Source: CAIKHN01 sp964394565 (GTDB taxonomy: Bacteria > Patescibacteriota > Patescibacteriia > UBA9934). Taken from it: a DNA stretch of 64,000 nucleotides. Each line of letters opens with the position of its first letter. Positions within the stretch are counted from its first letter, which is position 1. The stretch spans positions 40,965-104,964 of the forward strand of contig CAYMYA010000001.1 of assembly GCA_964394565.1 (NCBI GenBank), read 5' to 3'. The notes under the pieces were generated by a model. The model was not told the DNA's origin, did not search any database, and saw only the letters and a list, made by a program, of their open reading frames with translations. Below are positions 51,856 to 60,427 of this stretch, piece after piece. The position numbers and the translations under genes are program-made.

Positions 51856-53802
51856 ATGATCCTATCACTCCGAAAGGGTCTCAGCGCAGTGGCGACGGCG
51901 GCAATGCTCGTCATGCTCGTGCCGAGCATGACGCTCGCGTCCACCCTCAGTGCACCAGGAAACGTCGATATCAACGGCGGGATTTACACGAACGATACCA
52001 CCCCTACCGCAACGTGGGATCGCCCAAGCGGCGCAACCTGGTACGAATTTCTCCTGGATAATGGTAACTGGCAGAGTATCGGCAACGTGAATTCATACAC
52101 CCTCTGGCCGCTTGCAAACGGCTGGCACACCTTCTATGTGCGTGCGCACAATAATTTAGGCAATATCAGCCCGTCTGCTTCAGTGACCTTCGAAATTGAT
52201 ACACAGGGTCCAACCGTCACCGCCGTTTCACCCAGCACTGCAGTTGAAGACATCGCAACGACATTTACAGTAACCACAGCGGGAGAATCTGCAACAACCT
52301 TTTGCAATTTCTACGTTGATGGTGCAAGTGTTGGCGGTATGACAAAATACAGCAGCACGTCGTTCAAAATCTCCTACACGTTTGCGCAAGACGACACCTA
52401 CACCGTATACGCCCGTTGTGCAGACGGGGACGGAAATTACACCACCGGCCCGTCGATCACCATGACGGTGACACAACAGGACGACGAACCAAGTGAAACA
52501 TTTTATGTGAACGATGTTTCACCGACGTCCGCAACAGAGGATGAATCGGAAACATTCCGCGTCACCACATCGGGCACACTCGATGCCGACACATGCGTGT
52601 TGTACGTGAGCGGTTCTTCCGTCGGCACCATGAGTGAAACATCAGCAAACTCCTTCTCAAAATCTTACACCTTCACGAATAGCGGGTCATACACGGTATA
52701 CGCCTATTGCGAAGACGAGCATGGCAACTGGGAACGCGGTGATTCCGTCACTGTAACGGTTGATGACGACGAAACATTCTCTGTGCCAACAGTATCGCCG
52801 TCGACCGCCATCGAGGATGAAGAGGTCACGTTCAGCGTAACGCCAACAGGCACGCTGGATGCCGAAACATGCAAACTGTACGTCAGCAATGCATATGTCG
52901 GCACCATGAGCGAAAGCAATGGCACGTTCCGCTTGGACTACACCTTCAACAACGATGGGAGCTATTCCGTATATGCGTATTGCGAGGATGAACATGGTGA
53001 CTGGGAAAAAGGAACCACGCGCACCGTGACTGTCTCACACGAAACCGAGGAACTGGATGTTCCCGCGGTAACACCGAGCTCAACAGATGAAGACGTGCGC
53101 ACCGAGTTCACTGTACGCCCAACGAGCGATCATAATATTACAGAATGCTGGCTATACGTTGACGATTCACGTGTCGCAACCATGACAGAAGAATCCACAA
53201 ACGTGTTCACCGCGTATTACACCTTCACGAGTCACGGGTACTATACTGTGTACGCATACTGTAAAGACAGCAGCGGTGACACAGATTCAGGCACGAAACG
53301 AACCGTCACCGTGTACCATGACAACGACAGTTCGGCGAACCACGGCGACCTGATTAAAACCCCGTGTACATCCGGGGCAACGTCGCTCGATCCGTGTAAA
53401 GCCGTGTACTACTATGGTGAAGACGGCATGCGCCACGTATTTCCAAATGAAGCCACATACTTCACATGGTACAACGACTTTGACGACGTCATTGAGGTGA
53501 GCACGAGCTACATGGCATCGCTCACGATTGGCAAGAACGTCACTGTTCGCCCAGGCAGTGTACTCGTGCAGTTCGAAAGCTGGGATCATGTATTTGCCGT
53601 AGAGTCCCCGCACACCCTCCGCCACTACCTCACCCCCTCTCTTGTGCAATCGGACTACGGAAGCGATTGGGGAGATGACCTCATCACACTCTCAGATTCT
53701 CTGTACGGAAATTATTCGCTCGGCAATGACATCGACAGCTCAAGCGACTACGATGCCAGCGACGAATACTACGGTGTCGACACGATCGACGACATTCTCT
53801 AA
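51856..53802 (+). CDS. Secreted Ig-like repeat protein with C-terminal YYxGxDG domain
   Basis: A 648-residue exported protein. The ATG at 51856 gives a signal peptide (MILSLRKGLSAVATAAMLVM, cleavage after about residue 28). Then come a fibronectin-like domain (about 30-118) and four Ig-like repeats (starting near 120, 215, 307 and 400), each with two cysteines and a T-V-Y-A-Y-C-x-D pattern, probably one disulfide per repeat. The C-terminal part (about 496-580) contains KAVYYYGEDGMRHVFPNEAT and TVRPGSVLVQF, a domain shared with the M23 peptidase at 54.4 kb. The tail is acidic and Ser/Asp/Tyr rich. No membrane anchor is seen. A role in surface structure or adhesion is inferred. Confidence 0.85.
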   Translation: MILSLRKGLSAVATAAMLVMLVPSMTLASTLSAPGNVDINGGIYTNDTTPTATWDRPSGATWYEFLLDNGNWQSIGNVNSYTLWPLANGWHTFYVRAHNNLGNISPSASVTFEIDTQGPTVTAVSPSTAVEDIATTFTVTTAGESATTFCNFYVDGASVGGMTKYSSTSFKISYTFAQDDTYTVYARCADGDGNYTTGPSITMTVTQQDDEPSETFYVNDVSPTSATEDESETFRVTTSGTLDADTCVLYVSGSSVGTMSETSANSFSKSYTFTNSGSYTVYAYCEDEHGNWERGDSVTVTVDDDETFSVPTVSPSTAIEDEEVTFSVTPTGTLDAETCKLYVSNAYVGTMSESNGTFRLDYTFNNDGSYSVYAYCEDEHGDWEKGTTRTVTVSHETEELDVPAVTPSSTDEDVRTEFTVRPTSDHNITECWLYVDDSRVATMTEESTNVFTAYYTFTSHGYYTVYAYCKDSSGDTDSGTKRTVTVYHDNDSSANHGDLIKTPCTSGATSLDPCKAVYYYGEDGMRHVFPNEATYFTWYNDFDDVIEVSTSYMASLTIGKNVTVRPGSVLVQFESWDHVFAVESPHTLRHYLTPSLVQSDYGSDWGDDLITLSDSLYGNYSLGNDIDSSSDYDASDEYYGVDTIDDIL

Positions 53803-53808
53803 GCTCCC

Positions 53809-53837
53809 CACAAAACCGGCTCCACGCCGGTTTTGTG
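53809..53837 (+). terminator. Terminator of the surface protein gene
   Basis: CACAAAACCGGC/GCCGGTTTTGTG, a perfect 12-bp stem with a five-base loop, followed by TTTGTG, 6 bp after the stop. Confidence 0.9.
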
Positions 53838-53864
53838 TTTGTGTATTTTATGGGCAAAGGATAC

Positions 53865-53903
53865 GGTTAAAGCTAAGCTTTAACCAGTAACTTTAACCAG
53901 TAA
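53865..53903. repeat. Inverted and tandem repeats upstream of the SET gene
   Basis: GGTTAAAGC-TAA-GCTTTAACC (53865-53885) is a perfect 9-bp inverted repeat. CTTTAACCAGTAA is repeated in tandem at 53878-53890 and 53891-53903. It ends 10 bp before the -10 box of the SET gene and could be an operator. Confidence 0.6.
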
Positions 53904-53909
53904 CAATGA

Positions 53910-53918
53910 TGCTATACT
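53910..53918 (+). promoter_or_regulatory. Extended -10 promoter of the SET-domain gene
   Basis: TGC directly followed by TATACT; no good -35 box. The predicted start near 53925 leaves only about six bases before the ATG at 53931. Confidence 0.5.
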
Positions 53919-53930
53919 GTTGGCCTTGCT

Positions 53931-54301
53931 ATGCACCATGAACCACGAAAAACTGCGTTTCGTCTTACGGTGAAGCGCTCTGCTGCGGGGCTGGGGCTTT
54001 TTACAAACGAGCGTATCCCAAAGCGACGGTTTATTATTGAATATTGGGGCGACCTGGTGACGGAAGACGAAGCAAACCGCATCGGCGGCAAATATCTTTT
54101 CGAAATTGGCAACGGGAAAACGATCAACGGCACCACACGCAAAAACATCGCACGGTACATTAACCATTCGTGCCGACCAAACTGCGAGATTGAAGTTATT
54201 GGAAATAGAGTGCTCGTGTACTCCCGAAAAATCATCAAACCCGGCGAGGAACTCACGTACGATTACGGCAAAGAATATTTCAACGAATACATCGGCAAGC
54301 A
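53931..54301 (+). CDS. SET-domain lysine methyltransferase-like protein, 3' end lost in the gap
   Basis: The visible 123 residues hold most of a SET domain, the SAM-dependent lysine methyltransferase fold that is common in eukaryotes and scattered in bacteria. Visible are AAGLGLFTNERIPKRRFIIEY (SAM-binding N-terminal part), RYINHSCRPNCEIEV (pseudoknot motif NHSCxPN) and EELTYDYGKEYF with the catalytic tyrosine region. A cysteine-rich post-SET zinc site, if present, would lie in the gap just after FNEYIGK. Its substrate is unknown. It forms its own unit with a close promoter. Confidence 0.88.
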
Positions 54302-54401
54302 NNNNNNNNNNNNNNNNNNNNNNNNNNNNNNNNNNNNNNNNNNNNNNNNNNNNNNNNNNNNNNNNNNNNNNNNNNNNNNNNNNNNNNNNNNNNNNNNNNN
54401 N
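54302..54401. other. Scaffold gap (100 N)
   Basis: Exactly 100 N, placeholder of unknown true size. The 3' ends of two convergent genes are lost here. Confidence 0.99.
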
Positions 54402-55240
54402 TTGAGGAGCACCGATCCTGGCCGATACGTCACAGCGCCCTGAATGGGCACATCAGCCATGACGTCCTCGTCGATCACCATCACCGCATCAAAATCGCTA
54501 TACCACGAAAAATACGTTCCTTCATCCTGAAAAACATAACGACCGCCGTCGCGTCCGCAATAATATACGGTGGATGACGATGCGGTGCGAATGAGGCTCT
54601 CTGCCTCACATGCCACGTCATCGTCGGCTTCAAGAAGACCGAGATTTTCACTAATCGAGATGCGAGTCTCCTCTTCCGCAACCGCGAGTGGCGTAGATGA
54701 CAGCGAAACACTTGAAAGCTTTTCCTGTGCCGCCACGAGCGAAGCGTACGGATTGATGACCGTGTTGTTTGGGTCGAGTATTTCAAAGTGCACATGATCA
54801 GCCGTCCACTCTGCGTTACCACTATCTCCTAAATACGCGATATGTTGCCCCCGCTTCACGCGCACGCCTTTCTCGATGCCTGGCGCATATGCATACGCTG
54901 GCCCACCAAGTCCGTCATCAGTACCAGGAGTATCGTTGTTGATGTGCACGTAATTGTATTGGTAGCCGTCGTCACCACCAAGCATAATCATGTACCCATA
55001 GCTTGGCTCATCCATTGGGGCAAACAAAATCTCCCCATCCACCGCTGCAAGAAGCGGCATCATTTTCTCCCCCATGATATCCGTGGCGTGGTGTGTTCTT
55101 CCCCCACTGCGTAGAGCATCGTACGTATCCGTAAACGTCACGTCACCATCAACCGGAAATGCGATGTCTACAATCTCTTCCGCACGTGCCAATCCTGGAA
55201 TCCCGAACACAAGGAGTGCCACCACGACGAGGTGTTTCAT
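54402..55240 (-). CDS. Secreted M23 peptidase with YYxGxDG domain, C-terminus lost in the gap
   Basis: The visible 279 residues begin with a signal peptide (MKHLVVVALLVFGIPGLARA). An M23/LytM metallopeptidase domain follows with zinc ligands in GRTHHATDIMG and WTADHVHFEIL and the intermediate NYVHIN. After a linker, TVYYCGRDGGRYVFQDEGTY and TYRPGSVLL repeat the C-terminal domain of the surface protein at 51856, so both may be held by the same wall or surface component. It probably cuts peptidoglycan. The ATG at 55240 is preferred over longer frames because it directly starts the signal peptide. Confidence 0.9.
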
Positions 55241-55346
55241 AGTACTGCTCAGCGTACCAACTTTAGCGCAAATCTGGAAGTAAATCTGTTGATGACTAGT
55301 GAGTTTTTCCTTATTGCAGTCGACAGTTTTGGGAAAGCACTCGATA

Positions 55347-55400
55347 CACAAAAGCCTCCCATTTCGCACAAAAATACGATGACGAAAGGCCTTTATGTGT
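55347..55400 (-). terminator. Probable terminator of the SLOG gene
   Basis: On the minus strand CACATAAAGGCCTTTCG pairs imperfectly with CGAAATGGGAGGCTTTTGTG and ends in a T-rich tail. The left arm overlaps the stop codon at 55393. Confidence 0.5.
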
Positions 55401-55914
55401 GGTATTCAACTATCGTGTACTGACGGTGTTCGATGATTGGTCGCCCAGCAGCTTTTGCACTATCAATCGTGTGCTGCGTTCCGGTGCTTCCGTTCACCTG
55501 AAATGCGTACACCTCATTTGCGTACGTCACTTCTTCCAAGTTGCGCAAATCGTAATGTTTTTGCTCGATGTCCCGATATGGCATTTCGAGCAAGCTCGCG
55601 GGATTTGCTTCGCGAATATTTCTCAGAAGGCTCGCAAGCGCAGCGATGGATGCTTTTGTTACCGGCGCCTGGCACCAATGATTTTCACAATCCTTGATGT
55701 ACTCTTCAATATACGCCGGAATAATGACCCGTAATGTTCGACACGATGGATCGAGCATGAACGCTTCGTCCATCGCAAAATAATCAACGCCAGTTGCGCC
55801 ACCCGTCACGATGCCCTTTCCTTCCGAGAATACTTGACGAACCGCATTGCGTACATCACGCTCAACCTCTGCGTTCACGAGTCTCCACGTTCCGGTAAAC
55901 AAAGCCCAGATCAT
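55393..55914 (-). CDS. SLOG/DprA-like Rossmann protein
   Basis: A 173-residue protein from the ATG at 55914 (MIWALFTGTWRLVNAEVE). KGIVTGGATGVDYFAMDEAF is the glycine-rich nucleotide-binding motif of the SLOG superfamily, which includes DprA, YpsA and LOG proteins. STGTQHTIDSAKAAGRPI is the matching C-terminal motif. Members sense or process nucleotide-like ligands or bind single-stranded DNA; which applies here is unknown. It starts 4 bp after the CxxC protein, so the two form an operon. Confidence 0.8.
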   Translation of the reverse strand: MIWALFTGTWRLVNAEVERDVRNAVRQVFSEGKGIVTGGATGVDYFAMDEAFMLDPSCRTLRVIIPAYIEEYIKDCENHWCQAPVTKASIAALASLLRNIREANPASLLEMPYRDIEQKHYDLRNLEEVTYANEVYAFQVNGSTGTQHTIDSAKAAGRPIIEHRQYTIVEYHT

Positions 55915-55918
55915 ACCG

Positions 55919-56317
55919 TTATGCAATATCGTCTGCGTCGAGTAGCTCAAGGATGTTGTCGAGTTTGCGTTCAATCGAACGGAGACGTGTCTCTATGTCG
56001 GAAGACGATCGAGAATCACCAGATGGGCGACGATCTTCCGAATGTGGGCGACTCACGTACGCTGGGCGGTCGCCATAAGAAGGACGACGGTCGTCACGCG
56101 GAGCATCATCCGTACGGAAACAGTCGCGGCACTTTACCGGACGGCCTTCACTTGGAAAAAATGGCACTTGGCATGGCTTGCGGCATTCGCTACAGATTGC
56201 GTCGTGTAATTCGCGCGGTGCTGGTTTGCCTCCCCCGGCACGGTTCCATGTCCCTTTTTTACTAAATTTACGATCACCGGATGAACCTGCAAACTTCGGA
56301 CGGAAAGAATTGTACAT
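55919..56317 (-). CDS. CxxC-x17-CxxC zinc-ribbon protein
   Basis: A 132-residue protein with a Gly/Arg/Lys-rich start. It has the exact spacing C-x2-C-x17-C-x2-C (ICSECRKPCQVPFFPSEGRP then VKCRDCF), the signature of a small zinc-ribbon family common in CPR and Chloroflexi-like bacteria (TIGR04272, from memory). A disordered Arg/Asp/Ser/Pro-rich middle follows, then a C-terminal helix (DIETRLRSIERKLDNILELL) likely to form a coiled coil. It might bind RNA or act as an adaptor; the function is not established. Confidence 0.85.
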   Translation of the reverse strand: MYNSFRPKFAGSSGDRKFSKKGTWNRAGGGKPAPRELHDAICSECRKPCQVPFFPSEGRPVKCRDCFRTDDAPRDDRRPSYGDRPAYVSRPHSEDRRPSGDSRSSSDIETRLRSIERKLDNILELLDADDIA

Positions 56318-56733
56318 AGATTTCGCGAAGGTTAGCAGAGAATTGGAAAAGGCACAAGGGGCAAAAAGATTATGTCATCTGAATCTTGGAATGGGTTAGG
56401 AGGGAGAAAAGGAGGGCGCCCGGGAGGATGAGGTGTCGATTTTGAAAACAGCACTTTTGCTGATGCGAACATTTCGCATCAAGAAACCGTTCGCGAGTCG
56501 CTCGAGGTTTGGTGCAGTCCTGTATTCATCGACAGTGCTAACGAAGGCTGTGCATCGCATTCGATGAGGTGATTAACAATATTCGTGCACATCGTTGATT
56601 GAGACGCGAAATTTTCAAATGTCGATTTTCGGTCGGGCTGTCTCCGGAGAGACTACCTCGGAGATCCTTTTCCCCTCTCATCACAACCCTTCCAAGACTC
56701 AGGTTCCGAGATTGCGCTCAAGATGACGGACAA
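56318..56733. other. 416-bp region without a gene
   Basis: No credible frame. It has a perfect hairpin TGATGCGAA-CAT-TTCGCATCA (56461-56481). Near 56690-56730 is a decayed palindromic-repeat stretch (TTGCGCTCAAGATGACGG) similar to the element in the ABC-F gene. It includes the 5' region of the CxxC gene and the 3' region of the DUF2914 gene. Confidence 0.5.
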
Positions 56734-57765
56734 TTACTCCGTCGCAACGGTGAAATTGATTCTGCCAAGGACTTGTCCTGTTGGCGTTTCAACACTCACA
56801 CGCCACTTCCCTGCTGCAAGGGAGGATACGGCGGAATATCCACGGAACCCATCTTCACGTCCACCCAAAATACCAAAACGCAACATGTGTTCTGTTTCCC
56901 AGCTCCGCCGATAATCATCGTAACGCTGCCACACATGCACGATAGTGGTTTCCAAACCTTCTGGCGCATACACCGCCGTGTACGCATACAACGAATCGCC
57001 GGGAGTCAGTCGAATGGTTTGCCCGGGCATGAGTTTTTCCCACCATGATTCATCCGGGAGTGTCAGCGTGTAATCGTCCGCAATCGCATACACCATTTCG
57101 GCATCACGCAGCGCGAGGGGAATTGGGGGAATGATGTTCAAAAAATATCCAAAGTTCATGAGTGCGAACACGCCCGCAATCACACCCCACATCTGCAAAC
57201 GATCCCGATACATCTCCCCCACGTTCACCAAGAGCGCCAAAAGCCCCGTCATCACTGCCATGCTCGAAAGACCTCCCGCAAGAAAAACGAGCCAACTTAA
57301 GGAATCAAACAGATGCGCGAACCATATAGCGAACAAAGAAAAGAGGGAGAAATACAGAATGCCAATTTGCACAATGGGTCGCACGACAATATGACGGAGC
57401 GTTTCGTTCGAAATCATCAGCCCAGCAACGAGTGCGATCAGTGGCCACGTCACAGATATGGCACCACTAAACCAATAAAACAACAACGACGTACTCAATA
57501 ACGCTCCCATGGCGAATTGCTGAGCGAGCGGCGCGAGAAGTCGAATGTAGCGCAGCTTCGAATACTCTTCCCCGCGCTTCCATGCAGTGAGCAGCATTGA
57601 TCCCATGACAACGGCAAGATACACACACATGAGGAGAAATTGCTGCCGTTCGTCGAGCACGCGGAATTGCACCACATCAAATGCCGTTCCCGCCAAAAGC
57701 ATGGATGGCATAAACCAGCGCTCATAGTTCTGAGCGAATGCTCGAACGCGGGCATACGTCCGCAT
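56734..57765 (-). CDS. Multi-pass membrane protein with C-terminal DUF2914 domain
   Basis: A 343-residue protein: seven to eight membrane helices (about residues 20-225), then a soluble C-terminal DUF2914 domain. Its signature is visible as VHVWQRYDDYRRSWETEHML, then FGILGGREDGFRGYSAVSS and GKWRVSVETPTGQVLGRINF. DUF2914 has an Ig-like fold of unknown function, probably outside the membrane. An ATG eight codons upstream (57789) is also possible. It stands as a single gene. Confidence 0.85.
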   Translation of the reverse strand: MRTYARVRAFAQNYERWFMPSMLLAGTAFDVVQFRVLDERQQFLLMCVYLAVVMGSMLLTAWKRGEEYSKLRYIRLLAPLAQQFAMGALLSTSLLFYWFSGAISVTWPLIALVAGLMISNETLRHIVVRPIVQIGILYFSLFSLFAIWFAHLFDSLSWLVFLAGGLSSMAVMTGLLALLVNVGEMYRDRLQMWGVIAGVFALMNFGYFLNIIPPIPLALRDAEMVYAIADDYTLTLPDESWWEKLMPGQTIRLTPGDSLYAYTAVYAPEGLETTIVHVWQRYDDYRRSWETEHMLRFGILGGREDGFRGYSAVSSLAAGKWRVSVETPTGQVLGRINFTVATE

Positions 57766-57860
57766 AGCCTGCACTGAACCAGGAATCATAAGAATAGTGT
57801 GAGTATAACAAACACAAAAACACCCGGGAAACGGATGACCTCGTTCACGACAACTTCACA

Positions 57861-58361
57861 TCATTGTTGAGAATCTTGATCAAGATCGCTCAATAATTGC
57901 TGCAGTTCTGCCGAAAGACGAGCATGGTCTTGGTCTAATGTATGCAGCTGTTCCAAAAGTGATGCATCTCCAGCCATAATCGTTTGGCGCAGCTCACGAC
58001 ACACGTGCATTGCTTTTTTGATATCCGCAACCGTTTGCGGCGTATACGGTTGCGTGTTCCACTTCGTGTGTACGAATTCAAGTAAAACATTCAAAACAAG
58101 AACGCGAAGTTCTCCAAATACTGGAATGTTGTCTACTATGGCTATTTTTGCAACATTCGCAACCTCTTTCACTTGCTCAAGAAGTTGTCGGACTCCCGGA
58201 AACTCAGCAAGCTGTCGATAGAGTACCTGCTGTTTTCTCTCTGTGTTCCCAAGCTCTCGCAAGACGTCCTGGACTCTTTTCTCACGCGTTTCCCTCGTCT
58301 GCTGTTCATGTGTAGGCGTGCCTTGTTTTTCACCTTCAAAAGACATAGAAATTCTGTACAT
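57861..58361 (-). CDS. Helical protein of unknown function
   Basis: A 166-residue soluble, helix-rich protein, strong in Gln, Glu and Leu, with a central hydrophobic patch (VAKIAIVDNIPVFGELRVLVLNVLLEFV) and a C-terminal coiled coil (HTLDQDHARLSAELQQLLSDL). No family recognised. The ATG at 58361 follows AGAGG by three bases; a second ATG at 58346 is also possible. It is divergent from the second ABC-F gene. Confidence 0.6.
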   Translation of the reverse strand: MYRISMSFEGEKQGTPTHEQQTRETREKRVQDVLRELGNTERKQQVLYRQLAEFPGVRQLLEQVKEVANVAKIAIVDNIPVFGELRVLVLNVLLEFVHTKWNTQPYTPQTVADIKKAMHVCRELRQTIMAGDASLLEQLHTLDQDHARLSAELQQLLSDLDQDSQQ

Positions 58362-58512
58362 GTACCTCTTTATAAATACGTAGCCACGACCTCTATAGAA
58401 GCTTACACGATTTTTACCGATTCAATATGCGTTTTCCACAGGAGAGAACCGATCGGTACATTGGACCAATCACTCGACAGAAGTGAAAAATATTGCTATC
58501 CTTCCGCGCATT

Positions 58513-59970
58513 ATGGCTCAAGGAAATGTTGTCGTGCGGTTTGAAAATGTCTCGTTCGGCTATACCACCGAAAACCCCATCCTCGACGAGGCGAGCTTTT
58601 CCGTACGCGAAGACGCAAAACTCACCGTCATGGGGCAAAATGGTGCAGGAAAAAGTACAATTTTTAAACTCATCACCGGCGAACTCGCCCCAGACAGCGG
58701 CATGGTGCATTTTGCCCCTGGAACAAAAATTGCCACTGGCAAGCAGGTCATGGCGCGCGAGCACCTCACAGAAACCGTCCGCGAATACTTTTCTCACGCG
58801 TTTGAAGACGTGCCATATACTCTCGACAAAAAAATCAACGATGTCTTAGACGTCGTGAATCTCGCCGCGCCACTGGAAAAAATCGTTGGTGAATTTTCCG
58901 GTGGTCAGCAAGCGCGATTACTCCTTGCCTACGCACTCATTCAGGAACCGGAGATCCTTCTCCTCGACGAACCGACGAACAATTTAGATCGTGACGGAAT
59001 CGATCACCTCACCGCGTTTCTCATCATGTACCCAAAGACCGTTCTCGTCATTTCTCACGATGCCGACTTTTTGAACAGTTTTACCGAGGGCGTGTTACAC
59101 CTGGATGTGTACACGGGCAAAGTGGAGAAATACGACGGGAACTATACGGATGTAGTGGAGGAAATTGCTGCGCGCGTGGAGCGCGACCGTGCGAAAAATG
59201 CGCAGTTATTAAAAACCATTCAGGATCGCAAGGATAAAGTGAACTTTTTTGCACATAAAGGAGGAAAAATGCGCAAGCTCGCAAGCAAGCTAAAAGACGA
59301 AGTTGCGGAAGCAGAAGAAAACATGGTCGACGTCCGCCGTGACGACCGAACCATTCCCGACTTCACCATTCCTGCGCAACCCGTGAAGGACGTCGTCGTG
59401 AATATCACGAGCGTGAAAGTCATCAAAAACTACCAACCACACAATGCCGAAGTGAATATCGCATTGCGCAAGAACAATCACTTACTCATTGCTGGTCCAA
59501 ATGGCATTGGCAAGAGCACGCTCCTGCGTTCGTTGGCGGATGGATCGAACGACGGTGCCGTCATTGCGAAGGACGTGAAGGTCGGCTATTACAAACAAGA
59601 TTTTTCCGGGCTCGATTTTTCACAAACCGCATACGCCTCCCTCGCCAGCGTGATGGATGAACCAGATAACGAAACTCTTCGTCGTATTGGCGCAAAATTC
59701 CTTCTTGATGGCGACGCGCTCGCAACCCCAGTCGGTGCGTTGTCCGAGGGACAAAAAGGATTGCTCTGTTTTGCGCGATTCGTCGCGCAAGCCCCAGGAC
59801 TGCTGATTTTTGACGAGCCAACCAACCATATTAACTTCCGTCACCTCCCAGTCATCGCTCGTGCGCTGAACGAATACGAAGGATGTATGATTGTGGTGAG
59901 TCACGCAGAAGATTTCGTGAATCAGATCCGCTTCGATCGCACCCTAGATTTATCGACACTTGTCACGTAA
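58513..59970 (+). CDS. ABC-F family ATPase, second copy
   Basis: A 485-residue tandem-ABC protein without membrane domains; the ATG at 58513 gives MAQGNVVVRFENVSFGY. Walker A motifs are GQNGAGKSTIFKLI and GPNGIGKSTLLRSL; Walker B regions read LLLDEPTNNLD and LIFDEPTNHIN. The second signature is ALSEGQKGLLCFAR, in which SGG is replaced by SEG, and the second D-loop ends HIN instead of HLD, so the second ATP site may be weak. It is shorter than the ABC-F at 49395 and lacks its C-terminal coiled coil. It likely acts on ribosomes. Confidence 0.9.
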   Translation: MAQGNVVVRFENVSFGYTTENPILDEASFSVREDAKLTVMGQNGAGKSTIFKLITGELAPDSGMVHFAPGTKIATGKQVMAREHLTETVREYFSHAFEDVPYTLDKKINDVLDVVNLAAPLEKIVGEFSGGQQARLLLAYALIQEPEILLLDEPTNNLDRDGIDHLTAFLIMYPKTVLVISHDADFLNSFTEGVLHLDVYTGKVEKYDGNYTDVVEEIAARVERDRAKNAQLLKTIQDRKDKVNFFAHKGGKMRKLASKLKDEVAEAEENMVDVRRDDRTIPDFTIPAQPVKDVVVNITSVKVIKNYQPHNAEVNIALRKNNHLLIAGPNGIGKSTLLRSLADGSNDGAVIAKDVKVGYYKQDFSGLDFSQTAYASLASVMDEPDNETLRRIGAKFLLDGDALATPVGALSEGQKGLLCFARFVAQAPGLLIFDEPTNHINFRHLPVIARALNEYEGCMIVVSHAEDFVNQIRFDRTLDLSTLVT

Positions 59971-59993
59971 ATCATTGTCCTAACATCGTACGT

Positions 59994-60419
59994 ATGAAGA
60001 CACCACAATTTTTGCATTGGATTGAGTCCCTCACGGTATGGATTGGCTCACTACAATCAATCGCGCTCCATACGCTAGTATTTTCTCTTGCGTTTCTGCT
60101 TGGCGCACTTCATGCTGTCAGTTGGGACACCGTCCTCTTGGTCTTAACCACCATTGTTTCACTTGAAGCAATCTATTTGGCAATTTTCATTCAAATGACC
60201 GTGAACCATAGTGTGCAGTCATTACGTGCCGTGGAAGAAGACGTGGACGAAATTCAAAAAGATATCGACGCGATTGAGCAAGATGTGGACGAAATTCAGG
60301 AGGATGAAGACAAAGGAATTCTTCGCGACAAATTACAGCAGCAAGCCCTAGAAGATATCAGTCTCCGTCTGCAAGTACTCCTTGAAGACGTCAAGCACCT
60401 CAACATTCACCGAGAGTAA
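59994..60419 (+). CDS. Two-helix membrane protein with acidic coiled coil, DUF1003-like
   Basis: A 141-residue protein from the ATG at 59994 (MKTPQFLHWIESLTVW). Two membrane helices lie near residues 22-42 and 47-70. They are followed by a regular acidic heptad region (VEEDVDEIQKDIDAIEQDVD repeated with variations) that should form a coiled coil. VSLEAIYLAIFIQMTVNHS resembles the helix of DUF1003 or low-affinity iron permease-like proteins. It lies 23 bp after the ABC-F gene and 8 bp before engB. Confidence 0.65.
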   Translation: MKTPQFLHWIESLTVWIGSLQSIALHTLVFSLAFLLGALHAVSWDTVLLVLTTIVSLEAIYLAIFIQMTVNHSVQSLRAVEEDVDEIQKDIDAIEQDVDEIQEDEDKGILRDKLQQQALEDISLRLQVLLEDVKHLNIHRE

Positions 60420-60427
60420 TATTTTTT

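Noticed and set aside
53931..54443. A 170-codon SET reading frame continuing beyond the gap
   Set aside because: The part after 54401 is antisense to the M23 peptidase gene and joined only through N. The true C-terminus is unknown.
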